Assembly: GCA_021806845.1 (NCBI GenBank)
Contig: JAKAPV010000050.1
Span: 1-14,600, forward strand
Length of the DNA: 14,600 nucleotides
From: Bacillota bacterium
GTDB lineage: Bacteria; Bacillota; Sulfobacillia; JAJZYS01; JAJYTV01
Direction of reading: 5' to 3'
Of this stretch, positions 6,566-13,036 are shown piece by piece. Position 1 is the first letter of the stretch, and each line of letters opens with the position of its first letter. The notes under the pieces are model-generated. The model did not search any database. It had not been told where the DNA came from and was given only the letters and a program-made list of their open reading frames with translations. The translations under genes and the position numbers were made by a program.

Positions 6566-6604
6566 CTAAGGATTTTCTTAAGGCGTCCTAAGGTAGAGTT
6601 AATA
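6566..6604 (+). promoter_or_regulatory. Four hexamers in 11-bp phase: OmpR/PmrA-class response-regulator site and promoter
   Basis: CTAAGG (6566-6571), CTTAAG (6577-6582), CTAAGG (6588-6593) and TTAATA (6599-6604) are separated by exactly 5 bp each, one helical turn per repeat. This direct-repeat geometry is that of OmpR-family DNA sites, and CTTAAG-N5-CTTAAG is the known PmrA box. The last unit doubles as a -10-like element (TAATAC, 6600-6605). There is no good -35 at 17 bp, as expected for an activator-dependent promoter. The element is AT-rich in a strongly GC-rich window and lies just before the GT-C-like gene. Confidence 0.6.
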
Positions 6605-6615
6605 CGCTTGCAAAG

Positions 6616-8484
6616 ATGCCGCGGGTCGGCCTGCGCTTCCATGCCGGTTCGGCAGGCAGACCGCGTCCGAGAAATCCCGCAAGGGACGTGACATCCATCC
6701 GCAAATACGCACTTTTGGCCGCAAACCGCCTGGATCTTGCGATCGTGCTGCTCGGCGTATTCTGCTCGCTGCTCCTTGCGATGGGCGCGCGGTCCGCCGC
6801 GCCCGTGCTCGCCGCCGTCCTCGGCCTGGCGCTGCTCGTCGCGGGCGCTGGCGTCGCGCTCTTGCCGCTCGTGCGCCGCGCCCACGCCATGGACTTCTCG
6901 CTCTATTGGCATGCGGCCGCCGCGGTCGCAGGATTCGCGCTGCTATTGCACGCGCAGCAGGGCTGGGCGTTCTACGCCTACGCGGGTCTCGTCTTCTTTG
7001 GCTGGCTCGAGGCGGTGACGCTCGCGCAGACCCGGGCGGATGCTCCCGGCCTGCGGCCGGCGCTTGCCTGGACGCGCCGCAACGCAGTCTTCCTCGCCAC
7101 CTTCGCTGCGCTCCTGCTCGTCTTCGGCGCCTACTGGGCGGCCTACTACCCGGCGATCATGTCGCCGGACTCGCTCAGCGAGTGGTCGCAGGTCATGACG
7201 ATGCATCTCAGCGACTACAGTCCTGCCGTCTACACGCTCTTCGTCTGGATCTCGGGCGGCCTCTGGCACAGCCCCGCTAGCGTCGCGGCCGCGCAGCTCC
7301 TGGCCTCCGCCGCGGCGATCGCGCTCGCGGTCGCCTACCTGCACCGCCGCGGCGTTTCGCGCGCCGTGCTTGCGCTGGGCATGGCGCTCTACATGGGGCT
7401 CCCGATCTTCGGCACCTTCACCGTCACCCTGTGGCACGACATCCCGTACTCGCTGATCGTCCTCTGGATCACCTATGCGATGTACGAGATGCACGTCTCC
7501 AAGGGACGCTGGCTGGACGCGCGGTGGCGTCGCTGGGCGCTCGGCGCGTCGCTCGTGCTGCTGCCGCTCTTCGCGCACAACGGCCTCAGCGTCGTCTTCG
7601 GCGTGCTGATGGGCGCCTGGGTCGTCCTGAAGACCTACCGCCGCGCCGTCATCTGGATCGCACTGGGAACCGTCGCCGGCTTCCTCGGCGTCCAGTACCT
7701 CGTGTATCCCGCCATCGGAGTACAGCCGTATTCGAAGGCGTTCGCCTCCGAGGCGATGATCCACCAGATCAGCGCGGCAATCACCGAGCACGGCGTGCAG
7801 GGCCTGCCCGCGCGCGACGTCGCATACCTCGAGCGGATCATGCCGCTCAAGGACTGGACGAAGAAGTTCAACCCCTACACGCCGCAGTTCCTCGTCTCGC
7901 CGCGCTACAACCCCTCGTACAACGAGTCGCCGATCGACAGCCACTTCTCGGAATTCCTGCACGTGTGGGCCGCGATCGGGGAGAAGCACCCGGACTCGTA
8001 CCTCAGGGAGCGCCTGACGGAGAACGCGCTCATCCTGTACCCGACCGGCAGCCACCGGATCGCGCTGAGCCCCCTGCGCATCGCGCCGAACACGGCCGGT
8101 CTGCGCACGAGGAGCCTGGCGCAGGCCCTGCTCGACAACCTGCGCAACATCGAGAACTACACGACAGCCAAGCTGCTTTGGATCTGGCGCCCGTTCTGGG
8201 TGATGTGGCTCCTGCTGGCACTGACGCTCGCCGGCTGGTACCTGCGCGGACGCCGCATCCTGTTCGCGGCGATTCCGTGGGTGTTCCAGGTGCTCGGCCT
8301 CGCCATCGCGATCCAGGGCCAGTCGGTCCGGTACTACTACAGCCTCTTCCTGATCCTGCCGTACTTCATCGGCCTGCTCGGCCTGCGCACGACCCGAAGG
8401 GCGGCGCCGGCGCAAGCGGCTGACCTGCTGCAGTTCCCGGCCGCGGGGGACGCAGCTCCCCTGCAAAGGCAGGCGGGAGGCTAG
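6616..8484 (+). CDS. Polytopic GT-C-like membrane protein (DUF6020-like, putative glycosyltransferase)
   Basis: A large integral membrane protein, up to 622 residues, with about 12 hydrophobic helices. After the fourth or fifth helix it carries Y-Y-P-A-I-M-S-P-D-S (177-186), then Y-S-P-A-V-Y-T-L-F, and later L-W-H-D-I-P-Y-S (272-280). This pattern is that of DUF6020 and related GT-C-fold membrane proteins, where an acidic residue in the first large outer loop (here Asp185) is thought to act in sugar transfer from a lipid carrier. A long outer loop (about 375-510) precedes the last helices. The start is uncertain. ATG 6616 has no SD and lies only about 11 bp after the -10-like TAATAC, implying a nearly leaderless mRNA. 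GTG 6688, 72 bp downstream, sits just before helix 1 but its AAGG is too close. The gene converges on the secreted-protein gene. Confidence 0.6.
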   Translation: MPRVGLRFHAGSAGRPRPRNPARDVTSIRKYALLAANRLDLAIVLLGVFCSLLLAMGARSAAPVLAAVLGLALLVAGAGVALLPLVRRAHAMDFSLYWHAAAAVAGFALLLHAQQGWAFYAYAGLVFFGWLEAVTLAQTRADAPGLRPALAWTRRNAVFLATFAALLLVFGAYWAAYYPAIMSPDSLSEWSQVMTMHLSDYSPAVYTLFVWISGGLWHSPASVAAAQLLASAAAIALAVAYLHRRGVSRAVLALGMALYMGLPIFGTFTVTLWHDIPYSLIVLWITYAMYEMHVSKGRWLDARWRRWALGASLVLLPLFAHNGLSVVFGVLMGAWVVLKTYRRAVIWIALGTVAGFLGVQYLVYPAIGVQPYSKAFASEAMIHQISAAITEHGVQGLPARDVAYLERIMPLKDWTKKFNPYTPQFLVSPRYNPSYNESPIDSHFSEFLHVWAAIGEKHPDSYLRERLTENALILYPTGSHRIALSPLRIAPNTAGLRTRSLAQALLDNLRNIENYTTAKLLWIWRPFWVMWLLLALTLAGWYLRGRRILFAAIPWVFQVLGLAIAIQGQSVRYYYSLFLILPYFIGLLGLRTTRRAAPAQAADLLQFPAAGDAAPLQRQAGG

Positions 8485-8506
8485 GGCATCGCGCAGGGCG
8501 CAGAGA

Positions 8507-8546
8507 ACGATGGAGCGGAACTGCCGCGGCAGATCCGCTCCATCGT
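8507..8546. terminator. Bidirectional hairpin between convergent genes
   Basis: Bases 8507-8519 pair perfectly with 8534-8546 (13 bp). The loop contains an inner CTGC/GCAG stem (8521-8524 with 8529-8532). It lies between the + strand GT-C stop (8484) and the - strand secreted-protein stop (8573), so it can serve both transcripts. A short T-rich stretch follows on the + side (about 8546-8558). Confidence 0.75.
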
Positions 8547-8572
8547 GTGCTGTCTTTGGTGGGCGCGCCCTG

Positions 8573-9499
8573 TCAGCCGCGCGCGGCGAGCGGCAGCGGC
8601 GCCCCCGGAACGAGGACGGCGCTGCGCGAGAGGCGGCGGAGCAGGCCGATGGCCTCCTGCGGCTGCGGCACCCCGCAGCGCGGGCAGGCGTCGGAGCGAG
8701 CGGGGATGTTCAGCCAGAAGCCGTCCACGAAGGGACGGGCCGCCATCACGTCGCGGTAGAGCAGGGAGGAAGGGACCTTTCTTCCGCCTGGATTCGTACT
8801 GAGGCCGGCGATCACCAGAACTTCCGGGTTCGCCTTGCGGGCCTGCGCGGCGGCGAGCCTGACGAAGCGGGCGTAGCGCGCCGGCGACCGTTCGACACCC
8901 TGGGCCTGCACTTCGAAGATCGCGGCGCTGCGGGCGATCTGGCCGATCATGCCGCTTTGCAGAAAGCGCTCGTACACCGGCCCGCGCCCCTTGCCCAGCG
9001 CCTGCGCGAGGTTGGGCGAGGGGGTCGCGGCCAGCGTGATGCCGTGCGCGCGCGCGGCGCGGCCCGCCATCCGATAGTAGTAGACCGGGTGCAGGCGCTC
9101 GAGGCGGGGCGTCTGCGGCCAGTCTTCGAGGTCCAGCACGACAACCTGCAGCGGCCGGGAACCGTCGCCTCCCGGCTTGTCCCGGAGTTCGGCGATCAAG
9201 GGCCGCACGCTGGGGAACGAGGCGGACCGGAGCGCGGTCAGCGCGGGAGCGCTGCCGTCGGCCCGATCGACGAGGATGGAATGCTCGGGTGAACTGAAAA
9301 AGCGCCGGATGAGCGCCTTGGCACCGGGCTGTGCAGCAAGGCGCGAGAGCGACTGGGCGGAGATCATCCAGACGACCCCGCCGCGCGCAGCGGCGGGTCC
9401 GGCCGCGAGGGAGGCGGGCGCGAGCGGCGGCGCGGACGCGAGGGCGGCGGCAGCGACTGCGACCATGAGGGCGCGGCGAGCGGTCCGTCCGATGCGCAC
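8573..9499 (-). CDS. Secreted protein of unknown function, barrel-like, with C-terminal CxxC
   Basis: A 308-residue protein with a clear signal peptide: R-x-x-R-R at 5-9, an Ala-rich hydrophobic stretch at 10-23, and an Ala-rich cleavage zone near 23-33. The mature part alternates hydrophobic strands and helices. Strand-like segments include VVVLDLEDW (119-127), ITLAATP (154-160), IFEVQAQ (194-200), VLVIAGLS (227-234) and VDGFWLNIP (258-266). That looks like part of a beta/alpha barrel, with acidic residues at strand ends (D123, E125, D126, E195) as in glycoside-hydrolase-like folds. The C-terminus has Cys272-x-x-Cys275. I do not recognise a named family, and the hydrolase idea is inference. 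Start GTG 9499 has GAGGAG 12 bases upstream, a long spacer; no alternative keeps the signal peptide at the N-terminus. It follows the sulfotransferase, across a hairpin. Confidence 0.7.
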   Translation of the reverse strand: MRIGRTARRALMVAVAAAALASAPPLAPASLAAGPAAARGGVVWMISAQSLSRLAAQPGAKALIRRFFSSPEHSILVDRADGSAPALTALRSASFPSVRPLIAELRDKPGGDGSRPLQVVVLDLEDWPQTPRLERLHPVYYYRMAGRAARAHGITLAATPSPNLAQALGKGRGPVYERFLQSGMIGQIARSAAIFEVQAQGVERSPARYARFVRLAAAQARKANPEVLVIAGLSTNPGGRKVPSSLLYRDVMAARPFVDGFWLNIPARSDACPRCGVPQPQEAIGLLRRLSRSAVLVPGAPLPLAARG

Positions 9500-9562
9500 G
9501 ATGTAGGACCACTCCTCTTGCAGAGGATGCCCGCCGTCCCACACCGCGGGAGCAGGGAAGCG

Positions 9563-9597
9563 CTGGCGGCACAGGCCAAACGCGCCTGTGCCGCCAG
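9563..9597 (-). terminator. Perfect 14-bp hairpin between sulfotransferase and secreted-protein genes
   Basis: Bases 9563-9576 pair with 9584-9597 without mismatch around a 7-nt loop. On the - strand it lies 50 bp after the sulfotransferase stop and about 64 bp before the secreted-protein start. No U-run follows, so partial read-through is possible. Confidence 0.65.
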
Positions 9598-9646
9598 GAT
9601 ACCCCGCCACGATGAATATTCCATGACCTGCCCTGCAGGCGCCGGT

Positions 9647-10534
9647 TCAGGTGAGCCAGCTGCTCAGGTCGCGTCCGAGCAGAGCCTGCGTCTGCTGGAT
9701 GTCGTCGCGGAACGCCGCCGCGAGGGATGTGCGCAGTTCCGGGTCGAGGTGGGGGCGCCGGAGCGTGCGGTGCAGGATCCAGGCGCGCAGACTGCGGCGC
9801 TGGGCAGCGGTCAGCAGGCTGCGCAGGGCGTTGCGCAGGGGGTTCGGGCGAACGAGCATGCCGTGCACCCAGCGGTTCTTGGGAATGCCGGAGTTTTCGG
9901 TGGTGCGCGGAGGCAGGGCCGGCTCGAACCCGGCGTCGACGCCCAGGAACGAGAAGATGCGGGAGAAGAGCGCCGCGCGGTCCGCCTTCAGGTCTTCGTA
10001 CAGGAGCACGAGGATGCGCTCGCGCGGAAAGACCGCGAAATAGCGCTCGAGCTGGGCGGCGTAGTGGCCGAGATCGGCGTAGGACCAGGAAGGGGCCCAG
10101 CCGCGGCGGCGGCGCTCGGACTCGAGGGCAAGGGCTCGCGCGAAATCGAGCTCTTGCTCACGGCCCTCCTGGACATGCTCGAGAAAGTTTGAATAGGCCC
10201 GGTCGACCGGATTGCGCAGGATCGCGATCAGGCGGACGTCCGGCAGGCTCTCGCGGATGCGCCCCGGAGCCTCATCGGCCCAAAGGTAGAGCGTCGAGGC
10301 CTCGCCGATCGCCTGTTGACCGCGGGCGCCGGCAAAGAGCGCTTCGTATTCGCTCCACGCGCGCACGGGCTGCGCGTCCCCGGGCCCCCGCCAGGGTCCG
10401 GGATCGCCCGTGAAAGCGGCGAACCAGGGCTCCTTGCGGGGGCTCATGAAGATCTCCGGGTGCTGCGCGAGACCTTCATAGAGGGCCGTCGTGCCACTGC
10501 GCGGCGCGCCGACGATCAGGAAGTTCGGTCTCAT
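9647..10534 (-). CDS. PAPS-dependent sulfotransferase
   Basis: A complete 295-residue cytosolic-type sulfotransferase. The N-terminus has the 5'-phosphosulfate-binding loop G-A-P-R-S-G-T-T (9-16) directly after strand 1. K-E-P-W-F (34-38) follows, as in heparan-sulfate and bacterial carbohydrate sulfotransferases. The 3'-phosphate-binding element is I-L-R-N-P-V-D-R-A-Y-S-N-F (105-117; Arg107 and Ser115 are the expected contacts). A late N-S-G-I-P-K-N-R segment matches the family's C-terminal PAPS contact. It should move the sulfonate group from PAPS to a hydroxyl or amine acceptor; NDST/carbohydrate-type similarity suggests a glycan, but this is inference. It starts 51 bp after the PAPS synthetase stop, so donor and user are probably one operon. 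The SD is poor, which may mean coupling to the upstream gene. Confidence 0.88.
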   Translation of the reverse strand: MRPNFLIVGAPRSGTTALYEGLAQHPEIFMSPRKEPWFAAFTGDPGPWRGPGDAQPVRAWSEYEALFAGARGQQAIGEASTLYLWADEAPGRIRESLPDVRLIAILRNPVDRAYSNFLEHVQEGREQELDFARALALESERRRRGWAPSWSYADLGHYAAQLERYFAVFPRERILVLLYEDLKADRAALFSRIFSFLGVDAGFEPALPPRTTENSGIPKNRWVHGMLVRPNPLRNALRSLLTAAQRRSLRAWILHRTLRRPHLDPELRTSLAAAFRDDIQQTQALLGRDLSSWLT

Positions 10535-10585
10535 CCAGCAGCCGCTGCGATCCGGGTGCGCAATGCGTTCCCTGCCTTTCGCGGT

Positions 10586-12325
10586 TCAGCCCTCTGAGAG
10601 CTTGCGGTAGCCTTCCGCCAGCACCTGCGCGACCTCTGGCCGCATGAACTCCCCCGGGGGGAGTTCTCCCTGCTGCAGCATGGCGCGCACACGCGTTCCG
10701 CTCAGGGAAACCCGCTCCGCGGCCGGGTGCGGGCAGGTCTTCTCCGTCGCCATACCGGCACAGGCGCTGCAGTAGAATGCGTTTTCGAACTTGAGGATCT
10801 GCAGGCCGAGTTCCCCCTCCACCGAGGTGACGAGTTCCTGCGCCGCGTAAGTCCCGTAGTAGTTGCCGACACCGGCATGGTCGCGTCCGACGATGAAGTG
10901 CGTGCAACCGTAGTTTCGCCGGTTGATGGCGTGGAAGATCGCCTCGCGCGGCCCGGCGTAGCGCATCGCGGCGGGGAAGCCGGAGAGCATGATGCGGTCC
11001 TGCGGGAAGTAGTGCCTCAGGAGGACCCTGTACGCCTCCATGCGGGTGTCCGCCGGCACGTCGTCCGACTTCGTCGCGCCGACGAGCGGATGGAGCAGCG
11101 CGCCGTCCAGCGTCTCGAGCGCGACCTTGATCATGTACTCGTGGGCTCGGTGCAGGGGGTTGCGCGTCTGAAAGGCGACGACGGTCTGCCAGCCGCGCTC
11201 CCGAAACGCCGCGCGCACCTCTCGCGGCGTGAGCGCCAGCCCGCCGCCGGCGGCCGCGGGATGGTCGAGCAGCCAGATCGGCCCGCCGAGCAATGTATCG
11301 CCCTGCGCATAGAGCTGTGCGACCCCGGGATGGGCCGTTTCGATAGTTCCGTACACGCGCTCGGCTTCCTTCCGCTTGTCGCGGGAGTAGCGCTCATGGA
11401 CGCGCATGATGCCGACGACGCGCCCGGCGGCGTCAGTGAGCGCGACGTCCGCGCCCTCGCTGACGCCGGCATGGTCCTGCCCGACGGCGAGCGTGACCGG
11501 CAGAGGCCAGAGGAGCCCATCCGTGAGGCGCATGGCCTCGACGACCGTCTCGTAGTCCTTTTTCAGCATGAAGCCATCGAGCGGGCTGAGCGCGCCGATG
11601 CCGAGAAGGCCGAGGTCCCAGTAGCCGCGGTCGTCGAGCGGCACCTTCGGCAGCGACTGCGCGCGGCGGCGCGCGTCCTCGAGCGCCTCGCCCGTCAGCT
11701 GGCGGTCGACGAGGCTGCCGCCGTAGGCCGGGTTCTCCCCTAGAGCGCCCGGAGATGCCTCGCGGCCGCGCGCGGTCGCGGCGACGAGGGCGTCTGGCTG
11801 CGCCTGGAGATAGCCATGGCGCACGAGCAGGTCGATGACGGCCTGCGCGCTGGCGTCAATGCTGAGCTTGTCGGTTTCCAGGACGAGGTCCGGGTTCTGC
11901 GGCTCCTCGAAGGGGTCGTTCACGCCGGTGAAATTGGGGATCTCGCCGGCCATCGCCTTGCGGTAGAGGCCCTTCGTGTCGCGCGCGAGCAGCACGTCCA
12001 TCGGGGCTTTGACGTAGACCTCGAGAAACGCTCCGATCTCGTTGCGGGCGTAGGAGCGGAGCTCCTCGAAGGGGGAGATGAAAGCGGCAAGGCAGATGAC
12101 GCCGCTTCGCGTCAGCAGCTTTGCGACGAACGAGACGCGCTCGATGTTCCGGCTGCGGTCTTCCGCCGAGAAGCCGAGATCGCGCGTCAGGCCCTGACGG
12201 ATGACGTCACCGTCGAGCCGCTCCACCAGAACGCCCGAGGCCGCAAGCCGTTCGGCGACCCGGCGCGAGACCGTCGTCTTGCCGGCGCCCGAGAGCCCGG
12301 TGAACCATACGGTAACTCCCTGCAT
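10586..12325 (-). CDS. sat/cysC: Bifunctional APS kinase - ATP sulfurylase (PAPS synthetase)
   Basis: A 579-residue fusion, kinase first. The N-terminal APS kinase (about 1-175) has the P-loop G-L-S-G-A-G-K-T-T (10-18), L-D-G-D (37-40), the F-I-S-P segment (82-85) and the lid D-T-K-G-L-Y-x-K-A. The C-terminal homodimeric-type ATP sulfurylase (about 195-579) has Q-T-R-N-P-L-H-R-A-H (386-395), H-P-L-V-G-A-T-K and G-R-D-H-A-G-V-G (480-487). Cys519, Cys522, Cys531 and His533 form the zinc-site pattern seen in bacterial/archaeal ATP sulfurylases. All catalytic motifs look intact. Together the halves turn sulfate and 2 ATP into PAPS in the cytosol. The order is that of animal PAPS synthetases, the reverse of sulfurylase-kinase fusions. 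The start is ATG 12325: an earlier ATG at 12331 directly abuts the SD GGAGG, while 12325 has a 6-base spacer. Confidence 0.9.
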   Translation of the reverse strand: MQGVTVWFTGLSGAGKTTVSRRVAERLAASGVLVERLDGDVIRQGLTRDLGFSAEDRSRNIERVSFVAKLLTRSGVICLAAFISPFEELRSYARNEIGAFLEVYVKAPMDVLLARDTKGLYRKAMAGEIPNFTGVNDPFEEPQNPDLVLETDKLSIDASAQAVIDLLVRHGYLQAQPDALVAATARGREASPGALGENPAYGGSLVDRQLTGEALEDARRRAQSLPKVPLDDRGYWDLGLLGIGALSPLDGFMLKKDYETVVEAMRLTDGLLWPLPVTLAVGQDHAGVSEGADVALTDAAGRVVGIMRVHERYSRDKRKEAERVYGTIETAHPGVAQLYAQGDTLLGGPIWLLDHPAAAGGGLALTPREVRAAFRERGWQTVVAFQTRNPLHRAHEYMIKVALETLDGALLHPLVGATKSDDVPADTRMEAYRVLLRHYFPQDRIMLSGFPAAMRYAGPREAIFHAINRRNYGCTHFIVGRDHAGVGNYYGTYAAQELVTSVEGELGLQILKFENAFYCSACAGMATEKTCPHPAAERVSLSGTRVRAMLQQGELPPGEFMRPEVAQVLAEGYRKLSEG

Positions 12326-12357
12326 TTGCATCCTCCATGGTGTCTTATTCGCTCAGG

Positions 12358-12380
12358 GCGCTCCGCGCGATGCAGAGCGC
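12358..12380 (-). other. Leader hairpin before the PAPS synthetase gene
   Basis: On the - strand a 9-bp stem (one G-T wobble) with a 5-nt loop lies 33 bp before the start codon. It could affect mRNA stability or translation; no riboswitch core was recognised. Confidence 0.3.
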
Positions 12381-12411
12381 TTCCTAGAACGGCAGCTGCA
12401 CATATCCACGC

Positions 12412-12422
12412 GCCACAGTGGC
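12412..12422. repeat. Short palindrome GCCAC-A-GTGGC in the PAPS synthetase promoter region
   Basis: A perfect 5-bp dyad with one central base lies 8-18 bp downstream (on the - strand) of the predicted response-regulator box. It may be a regulator half-site pair or chance in GC-rich DNA. Confidence 0.25.
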
Positions 12423-12429
12423 AAACGGA

Positions 12430-12446
12430 CCTTAATTTCACCTAAG
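12430..12446 (-). promoter_or_regulatory. OmpR/PmrA-like box CTTAGG-N5-TTAAGG upstream of PAPS synthetase
   Basis: Read on the - strand, CTTAGG (12446-12441), TGAAA, TTAAGG (12435-12430) form two hexamers in 11-bp phase. This is the same motif class and spacing as before the GT-C-like gene at 6566-6604. Compared with 6588-6602 the 15-bp core shares 11 identical bases, and three of the four differences are transitions. It lies about 105 bp before the start codon; a weak -10-like GATATG is at 12406-12401. The box overlaps the last codons of the upstream small ORF. Confidence 0.5.
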
Positions 12447-12708
12447 CCTGCTCGGCGCCTTGGCCCCCTGCGCGCGGGGCGGTCGCGACGCCCGCAGCTG
12501 TCCTCCGTCCGCACAGCGGGAAGATCCCGTTCGTGCGGAAGAGTTGCCCGTCGCGGACGGATCCATCCGCTGCAGCTCGCATCGGGATATGCAGCCGGAA
12601 AGCCCCTGCTGGGCGGGCCGGGGTCTGGGGCACGCGCCCGCAGGCGGGGTGGCCGCAAACTGCTTCATCCCTCTGGACGGCGATGGTCATCGGATGGGCG
12701 CACTTCAC
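12442..12708 (-). CDS. Possible small protein with GTGA start-stop overlap (uncertain)
   Basis: An 88-residue open frame starts at GTG 12708, overlapping the stop of the preceding 89-residue ORF as GTGA, the arrangement of translationally coupled genes. Third codon positions are G/C-rich. It contains C-G-H-P-A-C near residue 19 and a further Cys near residue 65, which could bind metal, but no family is recognised. Against it: a + strand frame across 12460-12939 has similar base use, and the protein is Pro/Ala/Arg-rich. Its end overlaps the predicted regulatory box. If it is not coding, 12442-12704 is simply non-coding. Confidence 0.3.
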   Translation of the reverse strand: MKCAHPMTIAVQRDEAVCGHPACGRVPQTPARPAGAFRLHIPMRAAADGSVRDGQLFRTNGIFPLCGRRTAAGVATAPRAGGQGAEQA

Positions 12709-12974
12709 TGGGTATCACCCGGCGCAGCGCGGGAGATCCCCGCGAGTGCGCGTTGCGCCCTCTCGGGGACGCCGCGGGACGGCGGGTCCGCCAGCGGCTC
12801 GAGTTGGATTCCGAAGGACTCCACGCTGCCGTCGGGGCCGATGCGAAACGGCCACGCCGCGGGCAGCGTCTCGACCTTTGCGCCCGGTGCGGATGTCGCG
12901 ATGGAAGTCTCCATTGCAAACCACTTCTGCCTGGCGTGATCGGCCAAGAATATCCCCTTCTCCGTCACCGCCAT
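12705..12974 (-). CDS. Small uncharacterised protein downstream of the histidine kinase
   Basis: An 89-residue soluble protein on the same strand as the two-component genes, starting 62 bp after the kinase stop. ATG 12974 has GGGAAGG five bases upstream; an in-frame GTG six bases earlier overlaps that SD. The sequence reads like a folded beta-rich protein (KGIFLADHARQKWFAMET..., then FRIGPDGSVESFGIQLEPL) and has high third-position G/C. No Cys, signal peptide or membrane segment is seen, and no family is recognised. Its place in the operon suggests an accessory to the two-component system, but that is inference. The next small ORF overlaps its stop. Confidence 0.5.
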   Translation of the reverse strand: MAVTEKGIFLADHARQKWFAMETSIATSAPGAKVETLPAAWPFRIGPDGSVESFGIQLEPLADPPSRGVPERAQRALAGISRAAPGDTQ

Positions 12975-13036
12975 CTGCACCTTCCCGCGCGAGTTGTTCC
13001 TTGCTAGACGGCCGACGCCGCAGCGGCAGGTGCGGC

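Noticed and set aside
6943..8466. 507-codon open frame on the - strand opposite the GT-C-like gene
   Set aside because: The + strand frame gives well-formed membrane helices; the antisense frame gives charged, repetitive sequence without recognisable domains.
9518..10413. + strand frames of over 200 codons opposite the sulfotransferase
   Set aside because: The opposite strand carries an intact sulfotransferase with both PAPS-binding motifs; these are shadows.
12460..12939. 159-codon + strand frame across the small-ORF region
   Set aside because: Its base use is not clearly worse than the - strand frames, but it has a TTG start without SD, low-complexity sequence, and opposes an operon reading the other way. 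I preferred the - strand ORFs with low confidence.
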